From the NCBI RefSeq assembly GCF_049306965.1, contig NC_133179.1, positions 15,605,001-15,669,000 on the forward strand: 64,000 bases of DNA, given 5' to 3'. Both the position numbers and the translations under genes were made by a program. Source of the DNA: Danio rerio (taxonomy: Eukaryota; Chordata; Actinopteri; Cypriniformes; Danionidae). A model generated the notes under the pieces. The model did not search any database. It worked only from the letters and a program-made list of their open reading frames with translations, and was not told the DNA's origin. The stretch's first letter is position 1. The number at the start of each line of letters is the position of its first letter. Positions 13,691 through 26,244 of this stretch are shown here, piece after piece.

Positions 13691-16600
13691 TGTGCTTTCA
13701 TTTAAGATTTTTAGTTTGACAACTCTCCTTGAAAATTTATACCCTATATAATCATTCATGTTCACTAGGCATTTGCTTGTTTTGTCGGCATTCGCACTTG
13801 CCACTGGTTGCATAATAGGGCTATAAGAAGGGCTCGACGAGTTACTGAACGATATAATAGTCAGAAGAAGACCAGTCAGAGAGCAATTAGATAGCCATGC
13901 CTGTTTCAGTCATTTCAAAATGCTTAGTTTTCATGGCTCAATGATGCTAGAGTAGTTTAAATGCTAGGCTAAATATAACAAAATAAAAAGTCTACAAAAA
14001 AACTGCACCTCAGACTAACCCATCTGGCACCAACAATCACACCATTCTGCTTTCTTTGAACTTGAGAGCTTGTAATGGTGCATTGAGATTCTTCCATACC
14101 TTGGTTTATGTGTTTGTTGTGCTTTCTAGCTGAGACTATTTTGTTTGAGCTGTACTTCATATACAGTGCTACAATTTTGACTGTAGTAATATTATCGAAT
14201 ATTCTCACCAAAATACTATATTCAACTAAATCCACAGAAATGTCTGCCATCTTCATAGGGTCAACATATCAGTCAAAGTAAAAAAATCTGCACTTTATAA
14301 TAAGGAGAATCAGATAAAATCTTAATTCGTGAAGAGATTTTACTACCATTAATTCAGGAAAATGTGTTGTTATATATGCATTTACTCAATATTACAGATT
14401 AGTAAATTATAATAACCTTTTAATGCCATGTTATTGTACTAATTTAGCAAAACTATCAGCTGTTAGCCAGTTGCAGATTTAGACAGACATGCATGTAAAT
14501 GTTAACTTTTTTTTTTTTTTTAGGATAATTGATAATTATCCCATACAAGCATACTGATTTTAACCTAACTTTTTAAGTTGTTAAAAAAATTTGTTATTAA
14601 ATGGGAATTGTAATGTATTTTTTTAATTCTTAAGTGATTAAAAATATAAAAATATATGATGAAAATCCAAAAGACTTACTAAAAAAGACCTCAATCTATT
14701 TTTAGGAACTTAAAGGTGAACTGTTTTGACTTAAGCCAATATTAAACTATCTAGCAAACACCCTATCAATTCACTGACAAGTTTTGCAGGCAAGCATAAC
14801 TTACATTAAAACAAAAACCTTCAGATAATGTCTAGTTACTTAAAGCTGTTGACATTTTTATCCAGGATTGGGATTCTTATGGAATGACATATAGGGTCAA
14901 TTTGGCCCTCAGTTTAACTTGAGGTTAAAATAGTAAGTAGTCAGCGCATTTAAGGCCTGAAAATGTATATAGTGTTATGTCAAAGTGCATCACATGAGAC
15001 TGTGTTAGTGGTCTGAGTGGATCACAAAATAGAAAGGGTTCAGACAGAATGTCCGCAGCTCTTGGCATAAACATAAATATTTTAGACCACAAAGCATTTA
15101 TGGAGCCTCTTCAGCGAACTGGCCTGTGGTGGAATAGTGATGTATTGTCTTCTTTAATCATCTGTAAGTAACGCAGCGCTAACAAGCAGACAGTGTTTTC
15201 CACACTGTTGGCAGTGGGTAAATATTTTGCTTGCGCCCCAAGGCCAGCCGTTAGCATTAGGTGTCAGAGAACAAGATTCCCTCCTCCCTGTGTTTGTCTA
15301 TAATGATGAATGGACGCGTCTCAGGAAAGAACATGCTGCTACGCTGCCCGTGCCTTGGCAGTTGATGTCTGCCCGCTGTTTTCAGCCTCGCCAATCCAGA
15401 ATGAACTGGAGGGATTTGCTCCAGCAGGGAGGGGGTAAACCTGGCTATTGTGTTTGTTTCTCTTTCACAGGAGACGGATTTAATTGTAATTGTACACTAT
15501 ATGACTGAATCATGCCATGATTCAGCACAGTACACAGTTTGCCTTTCTGTCAGCTTGTATACAGGTATTTAAATAACAATGAATATTTTCATGTTCTTCA
15601 CTATAAATCCAAACTTTTATATAATTTTTACACTACTTTAAAGAGCACCTATTTTACCCCTTTTTCAAGATTTAAGATTAAAATCATTTGTGTCTCCAGA
15701 ATGTGCCTGTAAAGTTTCAGCTCAGAACGCCCATCAGATTATTTATTATACATCAGAAAAACAGCACAGTGACAGACACGAAGGAAGCAGATCACGCGTA
15801 ACGTTTCTGAGAAATACTACAGCAAGAACTTTTCCAATGATTATTTTATGTATTTGTTGTGGAGTTAATGAGCTGATGAGAATGATGAGTCACACACAAT
15901 GACGTTACAAAGTTTACGTTCAAACATACAGCACACACGTTTAACTTTGCACTGTTTTTGCATGCAAATGTGACTGGTTACACGTTAATATCCACTGCTG
16001 TTTGGATATCAGTTATGTTAATGTACAAAATAAATTTGATTTTAACGTCCTCAAATCGGGAATGAAGCGACGTCTTTTATAATTGTACTGAGATGCAGCT
16101 GAGGTGATAAAGTAAAGCTGAAGTAAATCGTTGTGATTTATTACAAACATGCACTGTTTTAAAAACGTTTTAAACTTGTAAAACTCATTCTTGATCACAT
16201 TTGATGATGATTACAGACAGCTGAACAGATCTTTTAATCCTGGTTGCTTTGCACACATCCTGTCTTGTTGATATGATTATACGTATTACTACAGAGACAT
16301 GTTAATATGTGGCTGTCAATCAATTGGGTGGGTGGGGAAATCACACTCCTACATCACGCTGTGGTCTGTATCAAAATGGGAGGGATTTGAATCCTATTTT
16401 AACGTCAGGAAATTTAAGAAAAGAAACTTATTGTGTTTACATCACTCCAGTATGACTGTGGACACACTATACCTACACACAGTTCTGTCCAAACATCTTG
16501 CAAAAGATAATTTTCATCATAGGTGAAAACTAATTTAAATAAAATAAATAACTACTACTAAATGGACAATTCACATAACTGTGCTGTAAAGTTTTATGCC

Positions 16601-18340
16601 ACTCAGCTGTTTTATCAAGAACTTGATAAATATTCTCTTTTTTCAATATATGCAAAACATCAGCAACCTTTGTTGTTGTACATAAAACAATATAGCATCT
16701 TTGGCTTTTAAATTCTTAAAATAAATTCATAAATAGTGACCTTTTATTAGTAAAAAAAATTACATGTTAATGACTAAGTCTAGTAAGTAAGACAAGTTAG
16801 ACGTGAGCTTTGTCTACTGGTCTCCTTTTCTGTTTAGAGCTTAGTTTTTCTGTTTCAGCATAGATTTTATTCTATTAAAAATGATGCTTAGAAATTAGAT
16901 GTGATAAATGGCCAAAGACCTCATGCTGCACATTTTACAAAAGGCACACAAAAAGCTTGAAAATATATATTCATAATATTTGTTGGTGCCTGTAATAATA
17001 AATTCAATGTAAATAAATTTTAAAAGGTCTTACTGCATGGAAAGTTTTTTATGTAAATTCATTGCCATCTTTCACACCAGGATTGTCTCATTATTTACAG
17101 TCCAGACCAGACACTTCTACTTTTTAAAGACAGTGAAACTCTCATGGCTTTCCCGACATGTTTTGATGACCTTTCTTCTCCTTTTAACCCAAAGAGCAAA
17201 GCAAAACAAGGCTAGCTTCTCTCATATTATATACCCAGACACATTCTTGTCTGGACCTGTTCGTTCACACAGGTTTATAAACACACGTAATGATCTGTGT
17301 ATAAAGCAGCATTGTGAAACCAACTGAAGCAGCTGATAGGAATCCTAAGCGTGTGTTGTTTCAACATACATCAAACTTGTTTCTGATTATTTCTGAGTGA
17401 GGTGATCGAGCCGTTTCTTTTTTTAATATGCAATTAAATTACACATGCACATAAAGGAACATTGGCCCAAGGGGTGTCTTTTAGATTATAATGCTTAATC
17501 CATGCAAAGCCATTGAAGGGGGAAGGGAGCGAGATGGGTGAAAACAGGTGGGTGTCACAACAGCGTCTTGAGAAGAAAACCTATTTGGTTTGCTTTGTCA
17601 GCAGCCGAATTGAGAGCTAAATGCTTGTAACCTTTCGCAGAGTATATGCATTGCATAGCATCAGAGGCAAAGTCAAAGCATTTCTCACACTTATGTGCTT
17701 AGGAAAGAGAGACAACAGGGCTTTAATAAGTATTAGTGATTGTTCAGGTTTAAAAGAACTACAGAGAATTATTGACCCAGACATTTAAATTCACATTTGC
17801 TGGCTTGTTCCATTTATTTATACTTTTTTTTTTTTAAGCTGATGCTTTTATCCAAAGTGAAATAAAAGTGAGTAATACAACAAAGTTATTAATCATAAAA
17901 AAGGAAAAAAATGTCAAGTTGTGCTCCTTAATACAAGTTCAATAATGAAGTGCTCTCTATTCAAGATTTCAGAAATCACGAGTAGTGCAAGCAAGCACTG
18001 GAATAGGGAAAACATAGAGGATCTTGTCAATTCTAGAATCACGTCTTGGCTTTGGTTATGTATGTTGCATTCATATTTCATTCGACACACGTGAGAGTTT
18101 GACTGGAGGCTGACCAAGAAGGAGCTTGATATGCTGTTTAATGGCATCAAGGTATGAATGGAAAGCATTCATGCATATTCAAATTAACCACGCAAACGGA
18201 GTTTGATTTAATCAAACTGAACTTGAATATGTGAACACCGTCTAATGCAGTTAGATGTAATGTGTGACAAAAAATTTCACTGTGAATTAAAAACAATTTG
18301 CTCTTTTCTCAAAGTTGCTTAAGTAGATTTATACTACACT
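13691..18340 (+). other. ube2h intron 1, no gene seen
   Basis: A GC-richer stretch at 15030-15480 has a readable + frame and AG/GT-like borders but no family match; it may be a conserved non-coding element. The rest is AT-rich intron without recognisable genes or RNA. Confidence 0.5.
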
Positions 18341-18756
18341 GTAAAACCCAACAGTCAACTTTACCAAATGAAATGAGTGTAGTGGAATCAAAATTTACTG
18401 AAAGTTAATTCTACTCATTTGAATTGAGTTTTGGACCCCAGTGTTGAAGGTAATGAGGTAATGAAATTCCTCATTTAAAATAAGTTCACAGTACTCATAT
18501 AGATTAGTTGTTTAACTCAAATGGTTAGTAGCAATCGGGTTTCTTCTTGCATTTACTTATTGGGTTTAACAGTACTCAATTGGTTTGAGTTCTCTTCATT
18601 TATTGGCTTTTACCGTGCTCAAGTTGCTTCATTTACTTAAATGTATTAAGTTCAAAAGTACTCATTATTATTAGTTTTTGAACTTACTAGGTTTGTTGCA
18701 ATCGGTTTTCTCAAATGGTTTGAGTTACCTTCACTTTTTAGATTTTACTGTGTATA
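18337..18756. mobile_element. TACACTGTAAAA-type miniature element
   Basis: It starts TACACTGTAAAACCCAACAG and ends GATTTTACTGTGTATA. The short inverted ends resemble those of the element at 26261-26477. Internally it carries repeated TTTGAGTT / ACTCAAAT strings on both strands. No coding capacity. Confidence 0.55.
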
Positions 18757-20020
18757 AATGATGTGTGCTAAGTTTATGGTATTCTTATTGGAGTCCCAGT
18801 TGCCTTTTAATTATAGGGAAAAGAGCAGCTTGGATAATCTGCTAAATATCTCCATTTATGTTTTTCCTGTAAAATTGTTTATCTGTTATAATGTGATATA
18901 ATTAATATAATAATACTGGAACTTGAGCTTAGGGATAAATAGATAATGACAGAGCCATTTTGTCGATGTGTACAGGATTTATGGACACTTAATAGTGATC
19001 TATTTTAAATCTGTGTCACCGATGCCTCAGAGGAGAAACACGTGCCTTGCTGATCTGCTGTGGAGTTGATGGAGGATGATTGAATTATCCATGTGTACAA
19101 ACGAAGAGCGTTTTTTCAGTGAACTGCACTGGTTTTTAAAGATTGAGAGGAGTATGACCTGCATTTTTTTTTTTACCTACTGGTATGAATCAATCTTTTC
19201 GTCTTAAGGATGATGGGTAAAAAAGCAGACATTAAAACTCCCTCAAAGGCTTTAGGAATGGAGGAAAAAAACATGCCAGCCTCCAGGCTTCCGCTGCCAG
19301 AGTGCGAGTGTGTGTTTGCCAGTACATGCATGAGCAATTGCTTTTGTGTCTATCCAAAAGAGGCTTAATATACATGCGAAAAGTAGTCCCATGTGTCATT
19401 GGGCACAGCCAGACAGCTCAGCGTGCAGCTTCTCTACTGGAGGTCTCATGATCACAGCAGTGGGCACAGATTCTTTAGCAGGTCTGCTGAATCTCCTCAC
19501 ACACAAACACACACATATGCAGTCTTTTATCTCACAAGTCTAGTCGAGAGCAACCTGTACGGGCCGCCAGACAGCTGCATTCCTTCCTGGATGCAATCTG
19601 ATTGCATATGTTAAAGAGAAAGGTGTGTGGAAATTCGAGGTTGCGACCCATGTATCATCAGTTTGAACTTGAGGAGGTTGATGTTTTTTTTTTTTTTTTT
19701 TTTCTCGAGTGTCTGTGTTTATCGGGGAGAAGCAGCTAATGATTGGATTGTGTTGTTCAGTGAGTGTGTAAGCATTGTGCAGAAGCGCACTCTTCCTCTG
19801 TGCTTCCACTATTCTCTCAGCCTCTGCAGATGCTTCACGGACTAAAATAAACCCATGATGTTTAACCCCTTGTGTGATATCGCAGGCGCTTAGAGCTACA
19901 ACTGATGAAGAAGCCAGCTGGTGGCTTAAAACAGTAAACACTATCCCTTTCTGTCACACTCAAGCTCTCTCAATCTGGTTTTCTGCTATCGCCTCGGATA
20001 ACAGAAAGCAGTTTAATTTG
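18757..20020 (+). other. ube2h intron 1, no gene seen
   Basis: Contains a T-run at 19684-19703 and moderate-complexity sequence. The 133-codon - strand frame at 19540-19941 includes the poly-A/poly-Lys translation of that run and shows no family resemblance. Confidence 0.5.
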
Positions 20021-20039
20021 ATATATTTTTAAAGTATTC

Positions 20040-21240
20040 AAATATAGCAGGTGAGTCCAACCTTATTTTTTTAATTAAACTTGATTGAGGGTAGTGGGCC
20101 GAGGGTAAATATAGTTGCTATGAGTAATTTCCTAATTTATTTAATAATATTAGAAAAATAACTAAAAAACATTGCAGGTGTGCCCAAACCTTTTCTTATA
20201 AAGGGCAAAACTAAACATGATTGAGGAATGTGGGTCGAATATATGCATAATATGGTGTATTTGACACCATATTATATAATATTTGCCATGGGTAATTTCG
20301 TAATTTATTCACAGATATTTAAAAATAACTAGAAAATGTTGCTTTAAACCCTATTAACTATGAAGTATAATTTATTTAGATTTTATAAATAACTTATTAC
20401 AGTAAAAACATAAAAGATCCCATTTATAAGATTATGGAGTTTGATGCTGAAAACACTAGTCGAGCTGCTCCTACCTTTGACTTAATTTGCTTGCCGATGT
20501 CTCGTGCATTGCTTTTTGTGAAATGACAGCTTGTACATTTTAAAAGTCTAATTTATATACAACATTTAATTGAAACATTTTATTTCAGCTAGCTTTTTTT
20601 TATAGCTCAACAATAAAACAAAGAAACAAAGGATTATGTTAAAATTAAAATCACGATCTCTGTCAAAGGCATTCACCCCAACCACCTCCCATCATTCTCC
20701 TTTCTTTTCAAATACATATTTTTAAGTAATTTATTTAATTTAAAAAATTTTTAGTTCGAAACAATGATGTCTAAAAGTGATTATAATCTACATGTTTGAT
20801 GTGTTTTTAAAATCAAATGTCTTTAGCCATCTCTGCTTCGTAGTAACGTTTTCTAATGAACTTATTGGAGTAAAAACAATTTAATTTATGACAGAATGGA
20901 GTTACACTAGTTTTTGCTTTGGTTTGCTCACCGATGTCTTCTGCATAGTCCTCTCGCTCTAGTCTTCTCTCGAGTGACAGCATTTACAAAAAAGAAATCT
21001 GATTCATTTACAATGTTTAATTGAAACATTTCATTTCAATTAGTTTTTTTTTTAGCTTGGCAATAAAACAAACAATAAAAAAGGTTACGTCAAATTAGGA
21101 ATGATGACCTCTTTTAAAGGCATTTGCCCCAACCCTCTCCATCCATCTAACTCTCTTTTCAGATAGGATGGTGGGCCAAATCGAAGGTTACAATAGGCCA
21201 GCTTTGGCCCGCAGGCCCTATTTTCGACATGTTTTCAACA
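20040..21240. repeat. Repetitive block with a diverged tandem duplication (about 0.5 kb units)
   Basis: Two related segments at about 20400-20710 and 20865-21170 share ordered matches: GAGTTTGATGCTGAAAACAC region / GGAGTTACACTAGTTTTTG, TTGCCGATGTCT / CTCACCGATGTCT, ACATTTAATTGAAACATTT / ATGTTTAATTGAAACATTT, AACAATAAAACAAA / GCAATAAAACAAA, and GGCATTCACCCCAACC / GGCATTTGCCCCAACC. The outer sequence has GCAGGTGTGCCCAAACC and GGCCAGCTTTGGCCCGCAGG. The latter resembles the hAT element at 28102-28586, suggesting an internally duplicated, decayed hAT copy. Confidence 0.55.
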
Positions 21241-23680
21241 TATTTTCAGAATATAGAAATATATATATATTTTTTTATTTAATTTAAAAATGTTTTCATT
21301 TGAAACAATAATGTCTAAAAGAGATTATAAAGTACATGTTTGATGTTTTATTAATCAAATGTTTTGGTTGTTGATCTTAACATTAACTAAGATTAATAAA
21401 TCATTTAGAAGTTTTTTCATGTGAATTGATGCATTAAACTAATGTATAAGCGATTATTCAACCAAAAATTCAATTCTTTCATGATTCACTTGTTCAAAAA
21501 CTGGTTTCTGAGATCCATTGAGTTCCATAGTATTTTATTTCTTACTGTCGAAGTCAATGGGCTCTATGCACAGCTAGAGTTTTATAGCCAACGATAAACT
21601 TCCGGTGAAAGCTTAATGTAAGTACACATGGTTGTTTTTACAGCATTGACATTGTAATTACATTACAATACATTCAGTTAATTAGATTTAAGCGTTTATT
21701 TAGTTGTTCAAGCGTAAAGTGAGATGAAAGACTGTTGTAACCCCTAGCACCGTCAGTAGCAACAGGTAAGTGCAGAAATTCCATTGAAAATACTGGGGTA
21801 AAATAAACGGTCATATTTTAAAGACATGACAGGGAAAAATGGACACCCACTTCATTTTGTATACCTAACAGTCAGTGAAAAGCACTGATTTTTACAGAAT
21901 TTAGATCCTAAACGTGACGATTTTGTAATGGAAAGCCAGTTCATTGGAAGCCCTTGGGCTGCCTGGCTGAAAATTTGTGCATTGGTCCCAGCAACCAGTA
22001 TTCTTCAAAATATCTACTTTTGTGTTTAACAAACTCGAATGGTATCACTATTAAGGTTTAAAGTTACATGAGGGAGACTAAATGATATCTCTTGAATAAA
22101 TAGAACCTTATTGTGAAATTAGATTTTATAAATTTTTGTGTATAATTTTAAATTAAAAACATTTTTATAGTGTTTTAAATATATTTAAATGATCAAATAT
22201 CGGAAATGCATTGGTATAAAACTCATTGGCTCCACAAAGTCCAATTTTCGGGGATGAATCACTGCGTAATTACAGTCATTGAGTTCATGCAACTTGAGAC
22301 TTGGGTGCCAAGAAGCCACAATGAGTGCTAATCTGACATAGAGCAGCTACCACACGTCTCCCGGGAGTCTCAATGTCCCTCTCGCACCAGATGTTTAAAG
22401 GCGGCCACTTAAAATTGACAGCTCCGTTCCGTGATGAGAATCATCATCATCGTTTGATACAGACACCCCTGAGATGAGCACTCAACTGGTTAAACTCGAC
22501 ACAAGTCACAGGACACATCACAGCTCCAGCCGAGCGTAAACATGTTTGCCTTCGTGATCCAGTCTGGGCAGCGTGAATGTACTGTTTGAGTCACAGTTCA
22601 GCCTACACAACAGCTGACACATGACACACATTAGCATTAGGGACGCCAGTGAATCCTTTAATTGATTATTGATGGCTTATTATTGATAACACCATTATTT
22701 CTGGTCGATTAAGCATGGATGTCATTAACTTGCATATTATTTGGCTTGCACTAAAACCTGCACTGTAAATGCAAGAGAAAAATAAAGCAAACATGCATGA
22801 GACTATTAAAAACTTTACTTTAGTATGCTTGAAAAAACAGAACGGGATATCAGTTTACTATTCAGGGTTGTTGTGTTGTGTAGTATTGTAGACATCAATA
22901 GGATTAACTGGTACATTTAGCTCATTGACATGTACCGTAAAATTAAAATATTAGTATTTTACATATGTGAGGTACATAAAAATCAGTGTTGAATGTAACT
23001 AGTTAAAAAGTAACTAGTTGCTTTATTTAAATTTTTTTCCACTGAAAAGGTAAAGCTTTCAAAGATGAATTTTTAGGTCAGCAAATTAGTTATTATGTAC
23101 TTGCCTTAAATACTGTTAATAAATTCAGCAATTGTATATGAATCAATTTAGAAAAACAAAGTAATAGATGTTTTTCGTAATTTTGCAGGACAATTATATA
23201 AGAATACTTGTACCCTTGTGTACACCTCAAATTTACCACCCTTCTATTATGTTTGAGGCTGTTTTTGCCCCATTGACTGCCATTATAACTGTATTTTTTG
23301 ATTGCTAAGCCATGACAGTATATAATTCTGCATTCTTGATTCTTTTGTGGTTTTCCCTGTTGGATAGAGGTAAAATGTGTCATTTATATTATTAAAAAGT
23401 CAATATAATGGAAGTCAATAGGGCAAAAACAGCCACTAACATTACAGAATAGTATTAGAAAAGAGGGTATTGTTTACATTTTTTCTAAGTATTTCTCAAA
23501 ATAGGTGTGAAAATGTAAGATTTGTCACCGAAAACCATTCCATTTGCTGAAATGCAGAAATGTTGTGGCCAAATTAAGACTCAAAATCACCCCAGAGTGG
23601 ATGAAAACATCCCCAACAGCACATAAGGGTTAAAGGAAGTTGGATTTGTTGCTCAAAAAGTGATGAACAATGACTATATA
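21241..23680 (+). other. ube2h intron 1, no gene seen
   Basis: 21430-21600 carries a decayed piece of the fish palindromic repeat with CCATTGAGTTCCATAGTATT. 22270-22640 is a GC-richer, low-repeat stretch (with CACGTCTCCCGGGAGTCTC) that could be a conserved regulatory element. No exon recognised. Confidence 0.45.
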
Positions 23681-24332
23681 CAGGGCTTGACATTGTCACC
23701 CACCATCCCGCCAAATGCGGGTAGATTTTAGCTGTGACTGGTTAGACACCCCTACAAGCCACCCTGGCTGGTTGAAAATGCAGCAGCAGCTCTTGCCGCT
23801 TTCGCTTTTACCATTCTTTGAACAGATTATTAATAGGCCTTACGTTAACCATGTCGCACACAGAATGTTTTTCACCTGCTTTCTTTTGCTTGCAGTAGTT
23901 TTTGAGATAGGAGATTAACTCTCCATTTATATAGTTACCTGGTGATCAGGGACCTTTAGTTTAGACAAATTATTGTGTATAGTTTTATATAAATGAGAAT
24001 ATTTTTTAAATATCAAGTGTTTGTATGTACTGTGTAGATATATTTAGCGTGTTTTGCTTTTAAATACTTTTAAATCCTTAGTGTTGAGCCCTTTAAAGTG
24101 TAAAATAAATACAAATAAAGGAGGCATGTGGACACAACACATAATTTAAATCAAGTCATTTTTTGCATGCCAAAGTCATTTTTATACATATAAAATATAT
24201 TTTCCCAACAACAAAATGTGGCTAGTGAAAATGGCAAGTGGCTAATAATGTTGGAAAACTACTAGCCACAGTGGCCACAGTAGCCACAGTGGGCTACTGG
24301 CTAGTGATCAAAATAGTTAATGTCAAGCCCTG
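23681..24332. mobile_element. hAT-type non-autonomous element (CAGGGCTTGACATT ... AATGTCAAGCCCTG)
   Basis: Near-perfect inverted termini CAGGGCTTGACATT and AATGTCAAGCCCTG. Flanks ACTATATA and ATTATATA match in 7 of 8 bases. 652 bp. Internal text includes repeated GGCTAGTGAAAATGGC and GCCACAGT units near the right end. No transposase. Confidence 0.85.
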
Positions 24333-25204
24333 ATTATATATATGTATATATTATGTATGAAATATGGTGTCATTGCTTGCATATAATGATTACATTTTCT
24401 TCATTAATACCGTTACTTTAATACTTTTAATAGTTTATTACTTAATCGATCAAGGGAAATTTAGTAAATCAACATCCGTTGTTACCAACCAGGACAGTGG
24501 CAGAGCTGTTTTGGGGGCATGTTGTGCTTAAGCTTAAAAAGCCAGACCATGTGTGAGTCTTTAACAGCATCGGCTGGGTCTATGTCATGGTCTTGGTGTG
24601 GTGTTGAGCATGTATTGTCTTGCTCAGCGAGGGTTCGACTGCTGCTTCTGCGCCAGCAATATGAGAAGTGACAGCCTGACAGCCATAGCTAATGACGGCA
24701 GTGTGGTATTGAGTTGCCCTGATGCCCTGTGTGCATCAGTAGAGAGCTGCGGGTCTGACCCACGGATTGTGTTTTTGCCATCCGATCCGCCGAGCTCAAC
24801 CTCTTGAAAATTATTGATGGTCAAAGAATAAAGGCAGAGTGAGAATCTCAGTTCATGAGATTGATCTGTTGGTGTGAAATGTAAGGTGAAAGGTCATTTT
24901 AGTGCATTCTTTTACTTGGAAGATTTTTGTAAAAAGTTCAAGTTTGTTTAATCCTGATTGAACTTTTAGACATGGTTAACCCTAAAATTTTTAATTTACT
25001 TGCTCTTAAATGTTCTCAAGTGGTTTAGTTGTTGTTTTTATCAATGATGTTAGCTTGTGGCCATTAACTTCCATAGTATTTTTTTTCTCCTACCAAGGAA
25101 GCCAGTGGCTATCAGTTTCATGTATTAAGTATTTTCTATTTATTGTGGGAGCTCTGTTTTGATTTTGTGAATTACATGCATTTGCCTTAACATTCTTCCT
25201 TTAG

Positions 25205-25281
25205 CATCGAGAGTAAGCATGAAGTCACAATCCTGAGTGGACTCAACGAATTCGTAGTGAAGTTTTATGGACCACAAGGAA
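25205..25281 (+). CDS. ube2h: ube2h exon 2
   Basis: 77 nt between a TTAG acceptor and a GTAAGT donor. It opens with the last base of a Leu codon and encodes [20 protein letters not shown], then YGPQG and the first base of Thr. This is the first beta-sheet part of the UBC fold. Confidence 0.95.
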
Positions 25282-26209
25282 GTAAGTTTGTTTTCAAATG
25301 ATTTCCATGTATGGACAGCAAATACACTGATCTCATCTCATGAAAACACATCCAGTCATATTTCACTTACAAATCAAAAAGACACAAGCATTGTATGTAG
25401 AATCTGAAGGCTATTCAGAAGACTAAAGGATTTGTTGGCATTTTATAACTCAATCTTTAGATACAGTAATGGCTTAAAAGATAAAGGTAACACTTTAGTT
25501 TAGGTCACAATTCTGTATTTACAAACTATTAACTTTGGGTAAGTTTTGGGTAGAAGAAAGGATGCAGAATAAGATCAGACTTAATAAGTACTAATGAACA
25601 GTTCATAATAATAATAAGCAGGTTGGTGTAGTGGTTAGTGCGTCGACACATGCACTTTGGTCTTTATGGCGACCCGAGTTTGATTCCCGCCTCACTGTCC
25701 TATGCCAATCCTTAACCTCTTTCGGCTCCCCATGCTTTCCTTTCAATACTCTCTACTGTCCTATACATTAACCTCCTATGGCTTTAGTGGCAACTATACG
25801 TGGACAGCACATTTTAGCCCTTAAGTTGCTATTTAAAATACTTTGAATGTTTTATATTTTGTTACAGACAAACAGTGTCATCCTGCAACGGTTTTGCAGC
25901 ATATGAAATGTCTCAAACCCTATTTTTAAATGTCCAAAATGGGAAAAGATTTTTACTTTCTGATATTCAAAACATGTTAAAAAAAAAATCAATTTTTAAT
26001 ATGCATTAAAAAACTGTCCGGAAAAAAGTTTTTATGTAAATTCGGACCACGAGTACACATATATGGACATCATTTTTCTCTAAAAGTACATCATATCAAA
26101 ATATGATACTTAGGTTTTTATTCTAATTAGGTTCTATAAAGCCCAAATAGCAAAGAGAAAAAAAAACAAACACCTTGGGCCTTAAGAGGATAAAGGTAAA
26201 AAACCCTAA

Positions 26210-26244
<35 letters not shown>

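Noticed and set aside
15227-15508. 93-codon + frame with AG/GT-like borders
   Set aside because: No family resemblance and lies deep in a ube2h intron; better read as non-coding.
19540-19941. 133-codon - strand frame
   Set aside because: Includes a poly-Lys run from a T microsatellite; no domain or context.
25621-25695. Functional tRNA gene
   Set aside because: A- and B-boxes are present, but arms do not pair well and the unit is a SINE head with target duplications.
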